In this document: positions 41,436 to 55,370 of the stretch, piece by piece
How the letters are laid out: each line of letters starts with the position of its first letter
How positions within the stretch are numbered: position 1 is the stretch's first letter
Assembly (NCBI RefSeq): GCF_026212465.1
Contig: NC_080051.1
Location: forward strand, 583,001-647,000
Reading direction: 5' to 3'
From: Amaranthus tricolor
Lineage: Eukaryota > Streptophyta > Magnoliopsida > Caryophyllales > Amaranthaceae
Length of the DNA stretch: 64,000 nucleotides
The notes under the pieces: generated by a model
The model's database searches: none
Seen by the model: only the letters and a program-made list of their open reading frames with translations
What the model was told of the DNA's origin: nothing
Translations under genes and position numbers: made by a program

Positions 41436-44400
41436 TCAATGATCAATGAAGAATGAACAAGGATCAATGGTCAATGACGAATGAACGATGAAGAATGAAC
41501 AAGGATCAATGATCAATGAAGAATGAACGATGAAGAATGAACAAGGATTAATGGTCAATGACGAATGAACGATGAAGAATGAACAAGGATCTATGATCAA
41601 TGACGAATGAACGATGAAGAATGAACAAGGATCAATGATCAATGTCGAATGAACGATGAAGAATGAACAAGGATCAATGATCAATGAAGAATGAACAAGG
41701 ATCAATGATCAAAGAAGAATGAACGATGAAGAATGAACAAGGATCAATGATCAATGAAGAATGAACGATGAAGAATGAACAAGGAGTAATGGTCAATGAC
41801 GAATGAACGATGAAGAATGAACAAGGATCAATGATCAATGAAGAATGAACGATGAAGAATGAACAAGGATTAATGGTCAATGACGAATGAACGATGAAGA
41901 ATGAACAAGGATCAATGATCAATGAAGAATGAACGATGAAGAATGAACAAGGATCAATGATAAATGAAAAATGAACGATGAAGAATGAATAAGGATCAAT
42001 GATCAATGACGAATGAACGATGAAGAATGAACAAGGATCAATGATCAATGAAGAATGAAAGATGAAGAATGAACAAGGAGTAATGGTCAATGACGAATGA
42101 ACGATGAAGAATGAACAAGGATCAATGATCAATGACGAATGAACGATGAAGAATGAACAAGGATCAATGATCAATGAAGAATGAACGATGAAGAATGAAC
42201 AAGGATCAATGATCAATGAAGAATGAACGATGAAGAATGAACAAGGAACAATGATCAATGAAGAATGATCGATGAAGAATGAACAAGGATTAATGGTCAA
42301 TGAAGAATGAACGATGAAGAATGAACAAGGATCAATGGTCAATGAAGAATGAACGATGAAGAATGAACAAGGATCAATGATCAATGAAGAATGAACAAGG
42401 ATCAATGATCAAAGAAGAATGAACGATGAAGAATGAACAAGGATCAATGATCAATGAAGAATGAACGATGAAGAATGAACAAGGAGTAATGGTCAATGAC
42501 GAATGAACGATGAAGAATGAACAAGGATCAATGATCAATGACGAATGAACGATGAAGAATGAACAAGGATCAATGATCAATGAAGAATGAACAAGGATCA
42601 ATGATCAATGACGAATGAACGATGAAGAATGAACAAGGAGTAATGGTCAATGACGAATGAACGATGAAGAATGAACAAGGATCACTGATCAATGAAGAAT
42701 GAACGATGAAGAATGAACAAGGATTAATGCTCAATGACGAATGAACGATGAAGAATGAACAAGGATCTATGATCAATGACGAATGAACGATGAAGAATGA
42801 ACAAGGATTAATGGTCAATGACGAATGAACGATGAAGAATGAACAAGGATCAATGATCAATGAAGAATGAACGATGAAGAATGAACAAGGATTAATGGTC
42901 AATGATGAATGAACGATGAAGAATGAACAAGGATCAATGATCAATTACGAATGAACGATGAAGAATGAACAAGGATCAATGATCAATGACGAATGAACGA
43001 TGAAGAATGAACAAGGATCAATGATCAATGAAGAATGAACAAGGATCAATGATCAAAGAAGAATGAACGATGAAGAATGAACAAGGTTCAATGATCAATG
43101 AAGAATGAACGATGAAGAATGAACAAGGATTAATGGTCAAAGACGAATGAACGATGAAGAATGAACAAGGATCAATGATCAATGAAGAATGAACGATGAA
43201 GAATGAACAAGGATTAATGGTCAATGATGAATGAACGATGAAGAATGAACAAGGATCAATGATCAATGAAGAATGAACGATGAAGAATGAACAAGGATCA
43301 ATGATAAATGAAAAATGAACGATGAAGAATGAATAAGGATCAATGATCAATGACGAATGAACGATGAAGAATGAACAAGGATCAATGATCAATGAAGAAT
43401 GAACGATGAAGAATGAACAAGGAGTAATGGTCAATGACGAATGAACGATGAAGAATGAACAAGGATTAATGATCAATGACGAATGAACGATGAAGAATGA
43501 ACAAGGATCAATGATCAATGAAGAATGAACGATGAAGAATGAACAAGGATCAATGATCAATGAAGAATGAACGATGAAGAATGAACAAGGAACAATGATC
43601 AATGAAGAATGATCGATGAAGAATGAACAAGGATTAATGGTCAATGAAGAATGAACGATGAAGAATGAACAAGGATCAATGGTCAATGAAGAATGAACGA
43701 TGAAGAATGAACAAGGATCAATGATCAATGAAGAATGAACAAGGATCAATGATCAAAGAAGAATGAACGATGAAGAATGAACAAGGATCAATGATCAATG
43801 AAGAATGAACGATGAAGAATGAACAAGGAGTAATGGTCAATGACGAATGAACGATGAAGAATGAACAAGGATCAATGATCAATGAAGAATGAACGATGAA
43901 GAATGAACAAGGATCAATGATCAATGAAGAATGAACGATGAAGAATGAACAAGGAACAATGATCAATGAAGAATGATCGATGAAGAATGAACAAGGATTA
44001 ATGGTCAATGAAGAATGAACGATGAAGAATGAAAAAGGATCAATGGTCAATGAAGAATGAACGATGAAGAATGAACAAGGATTAATGGTCAATGACGAAT
44101 GAACGATGAAGAATGAACAAGGATCAATGATCAATGAAGAATGAACGATGAAGAATGAACAAGGATTAATGGTCAATGACGAATGAACGATGAAGAATGA
44201 ACAAGGATCAATGATCAATGAAGAATGAACGATGAAGAATGAACAAGGATTAATGGTCAATGACGAATGAACGATGAAGAATGAACAAGGATCAATGATC
44301 AATGAAGAATGAACGATGAAGAATGAACAAGGATCAATGATAAATGAAAAATGAACGATGAAGAATGAATAAGGATCAATGATCAATGACGAATGAACGA

Positions 44401-47400
44401 TGAAGAATGAACAAGGATCAATGATCAATGAAGAATGAACGATGAAGAATGAACAAGGAGTAATGGTCAATGACGAATGAACGATGAAGAATGAACAAGG
44501 ATCAATGATCAATGACGAATGAACGATGAAGAATGAACAAGGATCAATGATCAATGAAGAATGAACGATGAAGAATGAACAAGGATCAATGATCAATGAC
44601 GAATGAACGATGAAGAATGAACAAGGATCAATGATCAATGAAGAATGAACAAGGATCAATGATCAAAGAAGAATGAACGATGAAGAATGAACAAGGTTCA
44701 ATGATCAATGAAGAATGAACGATGAAGAATGAACAAGGATTAATGGTCAATGAAGAATGAACGATGAAGAATGAACAAGGATCAATGGTCAATGAAGAAT
44801 GAACGATGAAGAATGAACAAGGATCAATGATCAATGAAGAATGAACAAGGATCAATGATCAAAGAAGAATGAACGATGAAGAATGAACAAGGATCAATGA
44901 TCAATGAAGAATGAACGATGAAGAATGAACAAGGAGTGATGGTCAATGACGAATGAACGATGAAGAATGAACAAGGATCAATGATCAATGAAGAATGAAC
45001 GATGAAGAATGAACAAGGATCAATGATCAATGAAGAATGAACGATGAAGAATGAACAAGGAGTAATGGTCAATGACGAATGAACGATGAAGAATGAACAA
45101 GGATCAATGATCAATGACGAATGAACGATGAAGAATGAACAAGGATCAATGATCAATGAAGAATGAACAAGGATCAATGATCAATGACGAATGAACGATG
45201 AAGAATGAACAAGGATCAATGATCAATGAAGAATGAACAAGGATCAATGGTCAATGACGAATGAACGATGAAGAATGAACAAGGATCAATGATCAATGAA
45301 GAATGAACGATGAAGAATGAACAAGGATTAATGGTCAATGACGAATGAACGATGAAGAATGAACAAGGATCTATGATCAATGACGAATGAACGATGAAGA
45401 ATGAACAAGGATCAATGATCAATGTCGAATGAACGATGAAGAATGAACAAGGATCAATGATCAATGAAGAATGAACAAGGATCAATGATCAAAGAAGAAC
45501 GAACGATGAAGAATGAACAAGGATCAATGATCAATGAAGAATGAACGATGAAGAATGAACAAGGAGTAATGGTCAATGACGAATGAACGATGAAGAATGA
45601 ACAAGGATCAATGATCAATGAAGAATGAACGTTGAAGAATGAACAAGGATTAATGGTCAATGACGAATGAACGATGAAGAATGAACAAGGATCAATGATC
45701 AATGAAGAATGAACGATGAAGAATGAACAAGGATCAATGATAAATGAAAAATGAACGATGAAGAATGAATAAGGATCAATGATCAATGACGAATGAACGA
45801 TGAAGAATGAACAAGGATCAATGATCAATGAAGAATGAACGATGAAGAATGAACAAGGAGTAATGGTCAATGACGAATGAACGATGAAGAATGAACAAGG
45901 ATCAATGATCAATGACGAATGAACGATGAAGAATGAACAAGGATCAATGATCAATGAAGAATGAACGATGAAGAATGAACAAGGATCAATGATAAATGAA
46001 AAATGAACGATGAAGAATGAATAAGGATCAATGATCAATGACGAATGAACGATGAAGAATGAACAAGGATCAATGATCAATGAAGAATGAACGATGAAGA
46101 ATGAACAAGGAGTAATGGTCAATGACGAATGAACGATGAAGAATGAACAAGGATCAATGATCAATGAAGAATGAACGATGAAGAATGAACAAGGATTAAT
46201 GGTCAATGACGAATGAACGATGAAGAATGAACAAGGATCAATGATCAATGAAGAATGAACGATGAAGAATGAACAAGGATCAATGATAAATGAAAAATGA
46301 ACGATGAAGAATGAATAAGGATCAATGATCAATGACGAATGAACGATGAAGAATGAACAAGGATCAATGATCAATGAAGAATGAAAGATGAAGAAAGAAC
46401 AAGGAGTAATGGTCAATGACGAATGAACGATGAAGAATGAACAAGGATCAATGATCAATGACGAATGAACGATGAAGAATGAACAAGGATCAATGATCAA
46501 TGAAGAATGAACGATGAAGAATGAACAAGGATCAATGATCAATGAAGAATGAACGATGAAGAATGAACAAGGAACAATGATCAATGAAGAATGATCGATG
46601 AAGAATGAACAAGGATTAATGGTCAATGAAGAATGAACGATGAAGAATGAACAAGGATCAATGGTCAATGAAGAATGAACGATGAAGAATGAACAAGGAT
46701 CAATGATCAATGAAGAATGAACAAGGATCAATGATCAAAGAAGAATGAACGATGAAGAATGAACAAGGATCAATGATCAATGAAGAATGAACGATGAAGA
46801 ATGAACAAGGAGTAATGGTCAATGACGAATGAACGATGAAGAATGAACAAGGATCAATGATCAATGAAGAATGAACAAGGATCAATGATCAATGACGAAT
46901 GAACGATGAAGAATGAACAAGGAGTAATGGTCAATGACGAATGAACGATGAAGAATGAACAAGGATCACTGATCAATGAAGAATGAACGATGAAGAATGA
47001 ACAAGGATTAATGCTCAATGACGAATGAACGATGAAGAATGAACAAGGATCTATGATCAATGACGAATGAACGATGAAGAATGAACAAGGATTAATGGTC
47101 AATGACGAATGAACGATGAAGAATGAACAAGGATCAATGATCAATGAAGAATGAACGATGAAGAATGAACAAGGATTAATGGTCAATGATGAATGAACGA
47201 TGAAGAATGAACAAGGATCAATGATCAATTACGAATGAACGATGAAGAATGAACAAGGATCAATGATCAATGACGAATGAACGATGAAGAATGAACAAGG
47301 ATCAATGATCAATGAAGAATGAACAAGGATCAATGATCAAAGAAGAATGAACGATGAAGAATGAACAAGGTTCAATGATCAATGAAGAATGAACGATGAA

Positions 47401-49949
47401 GAATGAACAAGGATTAATGGTCAAAGACGAATGAACGATGAAGAATGAACAAGGATCAATGATCAATGAAGAATGAACGATGAAGAATGAACAAGGATTA
47501 ATGGTCAATGACGAATGAACGATGAAGAATGAACAAGGATCAATGATCAATGAAGAATGAACGATGAAGAATGAACAAGGATCAATGATAAATGAAAAAT
47601 GAACGATGAAGAATGAATAAGGATCAATGATCAATGACAAATGAACGATGAAGAATGAACAAGGATCAATGATCAATGAAGAATGAACGATGAAGAATGA
47701 ACAAGGAGTAATGGTCAATGACGAATGAACGATGAAGAATGAACAAGGATTAATGATCAATGACGAATGAACGATGAAGAATGAACAAGGATCAATGATC
47801 AATGAAGAATGAACGATGAAGAATAAACAAGGATCAATGATCAATGAAGAATGAACGATGAAGAATGAACAAGGAACAATGATCAATGAAGAATGATCGA
47901 TGAAGAATGAACAAGGATTAATGGTCAATGAAGAATGAACGATGAAGAATGAACAAGGATCAATGGTCAATGAAGAATGAACGATGAAGAATGAACAAGG
48001 ATCAATGATCAATGAAGAATGAACAAGGATCAATGATCAAAGAAGAATGAACGATGAAGAATGAACAAGGATCAATGATCAATGAAGAATGAACGATGAA
48101 GAATGAACAAGGAGTAATGGTCAATGACGAATGAACGATGAAGAATGAACAAGGATCAATGATCAATGACGAATGAACGATGAAGAATGAACAAGGATCA
48201 ATGATCAATGAAGAATGAACGATGAAGAATGAAAAAGGATTAATGGTCAATGACGAATGAACGATGAAGAATGAACAAGGATTAATGGTCAATGAAGAAT
48301 GAACAAGGATCAATGATCAATGACGAATGAACGATGAAGAATGAACAAGGAGTAATGGTCAATGACGAATGAACGATGAAGAATGAACAAGGATCAATGA
48401 TCAATGACAAATGAACGATGAAGAATGAACAAGGATCAATGATCAATGAAGAATGAACGATGAAGAATGAACAAGGAACAATGATCAATGAAGAATGATC
48501 GATGAAGAATGAACAAGGATTAATGGTCAATGAAGAATGAACGATGAAGAATGAACAAGGATCAATGATCAATGAAGAATGAACGATGAAGAATGAACAA
48601 GGATCAATGATCAATGAAGAATGAACGATGAAGAATGAACAAGGAACAATGATCAATGAAGAATGATCGATGAAGAATGAACAAGGATTAATGGTCAATG
48701 AAGAATGAACGATGAAGAATGAACAAGGATCAATGGTCAATGAAGAATGAACGATGAAGAATGAACAAGGATCAATGATCAATGAAGAATGAACAAGGAT
48801 CAATGATCAATGAAGAATGAACGATGAAGAATGAACAAGGATCAATGATCAATGAAGAATGAACGATGAAGAATGAACAAGGAGTAATGGTCAATGACGA
48901 ATGAACGATGAAGAATGAACAAGGATCAATGATCAATGACGAATGAACGATGAAGAATGAACAAGGATCAATGATCAATGAAGAATGAACGATGAAGAAT
49001 GAACAAGGATCAATGATCAATGACGAATGAACGATGAAGAATGAACAAGGATCAATGATCAATGAAGAATGAACAAGGATCAATGATCAAAGAAGAATGA
49101 ACGATGAAGAATGAACAAGGTTCAATGATCAATGAAGAATGAACGATGAAGAATGAACAAGGATTAATGGTCAATGACGAATGAACGATGAAGAATGAAC
49201 AAGGATCAATGATCAATGAAGAATGAACGATGAAGAATGAACAAGGATTAATGGTCAATGACGAATGAACGATGAAGAATGAACAAGGATCAATGATCAA
49301 TGAAGAATGAACGATGAAGAATGAACAAGGATCAATGATAAATGAAAAATGAACGATGAAGAATGAATAAGGATCAATGATCAATGACGAATGAACGATG
49401 AAGAATGAACAAGGATCAATGATCAATGAAGAATGAACGATGAAGAATGAACAAGGAGTAATGGTCAATGACGAATGAACGATGAAGAATGAACAAGGAT
49501 CAATGATCAATGACGAATGAACGATGAAGAATGAACAAGGATCAATGATCAATGAAGAATGAACGATGAAGAATGAACAAGGATCAATGATCAATGAAGA
49601 ATGAACGATGAAGAATGAACAAGGAACAATGATCAATGAAGAATGATCGATGAAGAATGAACAAGGATTAATGGTCAATGAAGAATGAACGATGAAGAAT
49701 GAACAAGGATCAATGGTCAATGAAGAATGAATGATGAAGAATGAACAAGGATCAATGATCAATGAAGAATGAACAAGGATCAATGATCAAAGAAGAATGA
49801 ACGATGAAGAATGAACAAGGATCAATGATCAATGAAGAATGAACGATGAAGAATGAACAAGGAGTAATGGTCAATGACGAATGAACGATGAAGAATGAAC
49901 AAGGATCAATGATCAATGACGAATGAACGATGAAGAATGAACAAGGATC
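41436..49949. repeat. Satellite higher-order repeat, 3780 bp, second copy expanded by 504 bp
   Basis: A 3780-bp unit (270 x 14) spans about 41436-45215 and restarts at 45216, with shared markers 'ggatctatgatc' (about 41587 and 45367) and 'caatgtcgaatg' (about 41641 and 45421). From about 46.0 kb the second copy gains 504 bp (12 monomers), so later markers such as 'ggatcactgatc' (about 42680 and 46964) are 4284 bp apart. The correspondence fades after about 48033; 48034-49949 resembles parts of the 3262-bp block. The region ends in GGATC (49945-49949), the target duplication of the CRM element. No gene seen. Confidence 0.82.
49945..49949. repeat. Target-site duplication GGATC, left
   Basis: Five bases immediately left of the full element, repeated at 56301-56305. 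Five-base duplications are usual for Ty3/gypsy integrase. GGATC is also part of nearly every satellite monomer, so the match by itself is weaker evidence than in unique DNA. An unoccupied version of the site at 61183 supports it. Confidence 0.85.
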
Positions 49950-50978
49950 TGATGTGTAAACAAGACGAGAAACCTTGTTACAAAATGATAAGTTAAAGGG
50001 GTCACACGTTTTTTGGTATATTTTTTTAGTATGATCAGATTAGTTAGGGGAACTCTCACCCTAAACTTGAGGATATAACAAGGAGGAACACTCACTCACT
50101 TGTTTGGGTGTAGCTTAGATTAGGGAACTCTCACCAAATCGTCAACTACAAGCTTTAGTTTTAGGAACTCTCACTAAAACTCTAACTCTTCAAATTTGGA
50201 ACACTCAAATTTGGACAATTAAAATTGACTAAACACAAGTCAAGTTCAATAAACAAAACACAAGTTTTTTGGCAAATTTCTGGATGTGTTTTTCATTCAT
50301 CAAAGTATGCTATATATAGCATTCTTACATTAAATAATTACAACCTTTCACTTGCCTAAATAAATTCACAAAAGAAAATAAAAAGACAACAAAATAAAAG
50401 AGAATTAAGTGGCTAATCAATGTCCACATTAATCTCCACTACACACACTTAAGACTAATTAAACAAAGATTAAAACTAGGGAAGAAATGGCCAGCAATTA
50501 AACTCTTCACATGGCTCCTTCAAGTGTGCAAAGTAACATCCAAAACAGCCCATTCATTTGCCTGGTAACTCCCATTTACTCCTCCATTTAAGCTTCTTTA
50601 TTATTGCATTTTACTCCTACAATAATGCCTAGTAACCCCCACTTAAAAAGGTTAATATTCAGCCATAAATACTCCTAAAAACATGCCCCTTTGAATTCCA
50701 AAACTGCAGCTTTAAATGAGATTAAAAACCAGCCATAAATCTCCTTAAAACATGCCCCTTCGTATTCCAAAACTGTTTGGAATTAATTCCTTGTAACCGA
50801 CACCCTTTAATTTATACTTTCAACAAAGTACTTAGTCATACTTAGCAAAGTACAACCATTTGATTACTTATTTGGACCGTGCATGCTATGATCAAAATAA
50901 GACTTGGACAAAATTAATTCCCTTGCATTGGATTGGACTTGGACATCTTGGACACTTGTACCTTGACCATCTTGGTCA
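49950..50978 (-). repeat. 3' LTR of the CRM element (left copy)
   Basis: 1029-bp LTR, identical by eye to the right LTR except T instead of G at 50865. Reading on the minus strand, its first 115 bases (50978 down to 50864) encode the last 37 residues and the stop codon of the polyprotein. The TATA octamer is at 50311-50318. The left junction with satellite is identical to that of the three solo LTRs. Confidence 0.96.
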
Positions 50979-53900
50979 TCCTCCTCTTCTTCAAAGGGAA
51001 TTGCCCTCAATTCTTCATCATCATAATATAGTGCAAGATCACCCACATTGAACGTACTTGAGACGCCATGCCTTCCACCCAAATCAACCTTGTATGCATT
51101 GTCATTGATCTTTTCCACTACTTCAAATGGACCTTCAGCTCGTGGCATGAGCTTGTTTTTCCTTTGACTAGGAAATCTTTCTTTCCTCATGTAAATCCAC
51201 ACTAAGTCACCAACTTCAAAGTTCTTCACGTTTCTAACTCTTTTGTTGGCTTGTTTCTTGTAAGTCTCATTGGCCTTTTCAATATTCTTCCTCACTTCCT
51301 TGTGAATCTTGACCATGAACTCGGCTTGCTCTTTTGCACCTCCATGCACAAACTTATCTTGAGGTAGAGCAATAAGATCAATAGGAACATAGGGATTAAC
51401 CCCGTAGACTACTTCAAAAGGTGAATACTTTGTAGTAGCACTAGGAGTCCTATTGTAAGCAAACTCGGCATGAGCAAGCTTAACATCCCAATCCTTGGTG
51501 CTCTTACTAACCAATGTTCTAAGCAAAGAACCAAGAACTCTATTCACCACCTCGGTTTGACCGTCGGTTTGTGGATGATGTGATGTAGAAAACAGCAACT
51601 TAGTTCCCATGAGACGCCATAATGACTTCCAAAAATGACTTAGGAACTTTGTATCTCGATCGGACACAATGGTGCGTGGCACCCCAAGAAAACGAACCAC
51701 TTCCTCAAAATATAGCTTAGCCACTTTCATGGCATCTTCAGTTTTATGACATGGAATGAAGTGAGCCATTTTTGAGAACCTATCAACAACCACCATTATT
51801 GAATCTTTACCCCTTTGAGTTCTAGGTAAAGCTACAATAAAATCCATACTAACATCTTCCCAAGGTCTCTCGGGAACTGGCAAAGGCTTGTAAAGACCCT
51901 TATGAAACACCATTTTTGCCCTTTGACAAGTAGAGCAACGACTAACCACATGATGAACCGTAGCTAACATCTTTGGCCAGTAAAAGTGAGCTTGAAGAAG
52001 CTCCATTGTCTTTTGAATCCCAACGTGACCAGCTAGACCTCCTCCATGAACTTCATGAATCAACAAACTTCTAATTGGACACTTAGGAATGCATAATCTA
52101 TTTCCCTTGAAAAGAAAACCATCATGTAAGGAAAATAAATCATAAACTCCATGAACACATTTCTCCATGACGCCATTAAAATCACCATCTTCCTTGTAGT
52201 ACTCTTTGATCAAATCAAAACCAAGAATCTTAGCTTCCACCACTCCAAGTAGAGAATGTCTTCTAGATAAGGCATCCGCAACAACATTAGCTTTCCCACT
52301 CTTGTATTTAGAGGAAAAGTTAAATGTTTGCAAGAACTCCACCCACTTAGCATGCCTCGAATTCAGCTTCTTTTGGCCATGAATGAATCTTAAAGACTCA
52401 TGATCAGAATGTAGTATGAACGGTTGTGGCCTCAAATAATGTGACCAATGATCTAAAGCTCTTACCATTGCATAGAACTCTTTATCATAGGTGGAATAAT
52501 TCAGCTTGCCTTGGCTCAACTTCTCGCTAAAATAAGCAATAGGACGCCCTTCTTGAATCAAAACGGCACCAATTCCCCTCCCACTTGCATCACACTCAAC
52601 TTCAAATGGTTTTGAGAAATCTGGAAGTGCTAGGATTGGAGTGTTGCACATCTTCTCTTTGACCTCCTCAAAGGCCTTTTGAGCTTGAGGAGTCCATTCA
52701 AACGAACCCTTCTTTGTGCACTCGGTTATGGGAGCCATGAGAGTGCTAAAATTCTTGATAAACCTTCTATAGAAAGAAGCCAGTCCATGAAAAGAACGGA
52801 CCTCCGTGAGTGTTTTAGGACTAGGCCATGATTGAATTGCTTCAATCTTGCTAGGATCCACCTTCACGCCATCACCTGAAACTATGTAACCAAGAAAATT
52901 GACCTCATATAACATAAAATCACATTTTTCAAGTTTTCCATACAATTTTTGTTTTCTCAAAACAGTGAAAACTTCAAGTAAATGCTTCAAATGCTCATCC
53001 CTATCTCGACTGTAAATAAGGATGTCATCAAGGTATACCACCACGAACTTGCCAAGAAATGGCCTCAACACTTCGTTCATCAATCTCATGAAAGTGCTAG
53101 GTGCATTTGTAAGACCAAACGGCATCACGAGCCATTCATACAACCCATGCTTCGTTTTGAAAGCTGTCTTCCATTCATCCCCTTCCCTCATTCGAATCTG
53201 ATGGTAACCACTTCTCAAATCAACTTTTGAGAACACCTTCGAACCACTTAACTCATCAAGCATGTCATCAAGCCTAGGAATTGGAAACCTGTACTTGATA
53301 GTAATATTGTTAACAGCTCTACTATCAATGCACATACGCCAAGTACCATCTTTTTTTGGAACCAAAAGAGCAGGAACAGCACACGGACTCATAGACTCAC
53401 GCACATAACCCATACCCATCAACTCTTCTATTTGACGTTGTAACTCCTTAGTTTCTAAAGGATTACATCTATAGGCAGGTTTATTTGGCAATGGTGCGCC
53501 TGGAATGAGATCAATTTGATGCTCAATTCCTCTCAAAGGTGGTAACCCCTTAGGCAACTCATTAGGAAAAACATCCTCAAACTCCTTAATCAATTGTGCC
53601 AAGTTAGGATTTTGACTCACAAATTTTTCGTGGATTTCTTTGGAATATAATAAGAACAACTCTCCCTCACCTTCAAACTCCCTCTCAAATTCTTTAAAGG
53701 ACAATAAAGAAATTTCTTTGTGTGGTTTTTGTGAAAGCCGTGGGGGTGGTAAAGGGTGTAATTTTTTTTGTTTCCCTTGGTGAGTTATAGTGTATGTATT
53801 ATGGTATCCATCATGAAATGATTTTCTATCCGTTTGCCATGGCCTACCGAGCAGAATATGACAAGCATCCATTGACACAACATCACACAATTGACTATCA

Positions 53901-55207
53901 TGATAGGAACCAATAGAAGAACTAACCATGCATTGCTTCCTAACTCCCGTACTAGAATTAGAATCTAACCAACTCAACTTGTAAGGGTGTGGATGATTAG
54001 TGGTGGTAAGACCAAGTCTAGACACTAAAGTCTTTGACACAGTATTAGCCTCACTACCCCCGTCAATAATTAAATCACATACCTCGTCACCAATTTTACA
54101 TTTGGTGATGAAAATGTGTTGCCTTTGTGGCGCCAAAGGCTCCTCCACTCGTGCTTGCAATGCCCTCCTAACAACCAGATTGGTTTTGTCCTCCATCTCC
54201 GGAAAGCAATGATCTTCTTCCCCATCCTCTTCATTGGGATTCTCGGTCTCCTCTTCTTCTGTTTCAAAATCCTCCCAATTAATGTTTTGCGTGGCCATAA
54301 GCTTAACCTCTTGGATTGTTAAAGCTCTTGAGTTAGGACAATCCTTCTTGAAATGACCTCTACCTCCACACTTGTAACAGACAATGTCGCTAAGTTTGAA
54401 GTCTTTCTTGTCTTTCTTAAGTGCTTCATTTGACTTGCTAAAGGAAGAACCCTCCTTCAAGGTGAAGGGTGGTTTGCGCACCACTGGAGTAGTGGTAGGC
54501 GTTTTCTTCTTTTTCCTCCTAGCATCAAACTTGGTCACAAGTTTGCAAGCTTCCACAAACGTGAGGTTAGTGTAACCTTCAAGCTTGTCTTGTAATTCTT
54601 GATCCAACCCAGCTACAAAACGCCCCATTTTGAGCTCTTCATTTTCAGTTACTTCACACACAATGGCAAGCCTATCAAACTCTTTGATGTAGTCTTCCAC
54701 GGAATCTCCATTTTGTTGCAAAGTACTCCACTTCACATATTGGCTTTGCTTGTAATTGTGAGGAATGAAACGGTCTCTCATCCGTTTCTTCATCTTGTTC
54801 CAAGTTGATATGGGAGCTTTACCCCTAAGGGTACGTGCCCTTTGTTCCCCTTGCAACCAACCGTCACCATAGCCCTTCAGTTTCACCTTGGCTATCTTAT
54901 ATTTCTGCACTTCTTCTTGAATATCCTTGTACTCAAAGTACCTTTCCAAGGATTTCTCCCATTCCAAGTACTTCTCTGGATCAAGTGACCCATCAAAGGA
55001 AGGGACGTCTACTTTGAGACTCCTATCCTCCCTCCTAGGTGGAGGTTCTTCATCTTGATCTCTCCTATCTTGCTCGTTCAAGAGTCTTGCCATTAAGGCA
55101 GCAAGATTCCCTTGTAGATTGGCATTAGTCTCGGCCAACCTTTCTTGACTAGCAATGGATCGATTGAGAGCTTCCAAAGCTACCCTCAAATCTTGATTCT
55201 CTCCCAT
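50864..55207 (-). CDS. gag-pol: Gag-Pol polyprotein of CRM-type chromovirus (1447 aa)
   Basis: Encodes the proteins for reverse transcription and integration of the element. In order, numbered from the chosen start: N-terminal coiled coil about 5-45; retrotransposon Gag about 83-209; CCHC zinc knuckle C277, C280, H285, C290; protease with the active-site run IDGGSEAN, D382; reverse transcriptase with D663 and YLDD 725-728; RNase H with D873, E910, D935, D978; integrase HHCC zinc finger H1054, H1061, C1091, C1094; catalytic triad D1122, D1183, E1219 (a DD35E spacing); GPF motif about 1359-1361; acidic tail about 1405-1413. No classical chromodomain is evident, as expected for CRM elements. The Met codon at 55207, 65 bases inside the 5' LTR, is preferred. 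The frame is open up to a Met at 55417, but that would translate the LTR end and PBS. The TAA stop lies inside the 3' LTR. No frameshift or missing catalytic residue was seen. Confidence 0.93.
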   Translation of the reverse strand: MGENQDLRVALEALNRSIASQERLAETNANLQGNLAALMARLLNEQDRRDQDEEPPPRREDRSLKVDVPSFDGSLDPEKYLEWEKSLERYFEYKDIQEEVQKYKIAKVKLKGYGDGWLQGEQRARTLRGKAPISTWNKMKKRMRDRFIPHNYKQSQYVKWSTLQQNGDSVEDYIKEFDRLAIVCEVTENEELKMGRFVAGLDQELQDKLEGYTNLTFVEACKLVTKFDARRKKKKTPTTTPVVRKPPFTLKEGSSFSKSNEALKKDKKDFKLSDIVCYKCGGRGHFKKDCPNSRALTIQEVKLMATQNINWEDFETEEEETENPNEEDGEEDHCFPEMEDKTNLVVRRALQARVEEPLAPQRQHIFITKCKIGDEVCDLIIDGGSEANTVSKTLVSRLGLTTTNHPHPYKLSWLDSNSSTGVRKQCMVSSSIGSYHDSQLCDVVSMDACHILLGRPWQTDRKSFHDGYHNTYTITHQGKQKKLHPLPPPRLSQKPHKEISLLSFKEFEREFEGEGELFLLYSKEIHEKFVSQNPNLAQLIKEFEDVFPNELPKGLPPLRGIEHQIDLIPGAPLPNKPAYRCNPLETKELQRQIEELMGMGYVRESMSPCAVPALLVPKKDGTWRMCIDSRAVNNITIKYRFPIPRLDDMLDELSGSKVFSKVDLRSGYHQIRMREGDEWKTAFKTKHGLYEWLVMPFGLTNAPSTFMRLMNEVLRPFLGKFVVVYLDDILIYSRDRDEHLKHLLEVFTVLRKQKLYGKLEKCDFMLYEVNFLGYIVSGDGVKVDPSKIEAIQSWPSPKTLTEVRSFHGLASFYRRFIKNFSTLMAPITECTKKGSFEWTPQAQKAFEEVKEKMCNTPILALPDFSKPFEVECDASGRGIGAVLIQEGRPIAYFSEKLSQGKLNYSTYDKEFYAMVRALDHWSHYLRPQPFILHSDHESLRFIHGQKKLNSRHAKWVEFLQTFNFSSKYKSGKANVVADALSRRHSLLGVVEAKILGFDLIKEYYKEDGDFNGVMEKCVHGVYDLFSLHDGFLFKGNRLCIPKCPIRSLLIHEVHGGGLAGHVGIQKTMELLQAHFYWPKMLATVHHVVSRCSTCQRAKMVFHKGLYKPLPVPERPWEDVSMDFIVALPRTQRGKDSIMVVVDRFSKMAHFIPCHKTEDAMKVAKLYFEEVVRFLGVPRTIVSDRDTKFLSHFWKSLWRLMGTKLLFSTSHHPQTDGQTEVVNRVLGSLLRTLVSKSTKDWDVKLAHAEFAYNRTPSATTKYSPFEVVYGVNPYVPIDLIALPQDKFVHGGAKEQAEFMVKIHKEVRKNIEKANETYKKQANKRVRNVKNFEVGDLVWIYMRKERFPSQRKNKLMPRAEGPFEVVEKINDNAYKVDLGGRHGVSSTFNVGDLALYYDDEELRAIPFEEEEDDQDGQGTSVQDVQVQSNARELILSKSYFDHSMHGPNK
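50979..50992 (-). promoter_or_regulatory. Polypurine tract (PPT)
   Basis: On the minus strand this is GAAGAAGAGGAGGA, directly abutting the TG start of the 3' LTR. This is the position where plus-strand DNA synthesis is primed in LTR elements. The same bases encode part of the acidic Glu/Asp run near the polyprotein C-terminus, so the PPT is also coding sequence. Confidence 0.9.
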
Positions 55208-55251
55208 GATATGTAGGTATTCGACCCCTTTGGAAGTGTATGGAAAAACTC

Positions 55252-55269
55252 CCCCTACCTGACGCGCCA
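55252..55269 (-). promoter_or_regulatory. tRNA primer-binding site (PBS)
   Basis: On the minus strand, TGGCGCGTCAGGTAGGGG begins two bases after the end of the 5' LTR. TGG is the complement of the universal CCA tRNA end. Position and start fit a PBS for minus-strand DNA synthesis. I do not assign the tRNA: it is not the common initiator-Met type (TGGTATCAGAGC). Confidence 0.8.
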
Positions 55270-55370
55270 AATGATGTGTAAACAAGACGAGAAACCTTGT
55301 TACAAAATGATAAGTTAAAGGGGTCACACGTTTTTTGGTATATTTTTTTAGTATGATCAGATTAGTTAGG

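Noticed and set aside
1..49949. CRISPR-like alternation of conserved and variable segments
   Set aside because: The variable part is a handful of recurrent variants related to the conserved part, not unique spacers. There are no cas genes, and the surrounding sequence is a plant retrotransposon.
50860..55017. Plus-strand frames of 60-80 residues opposite the Gag-Pol gene
   Set aside because: Antisense shadows of the polyprotein with no domain or independent promoter evidence.
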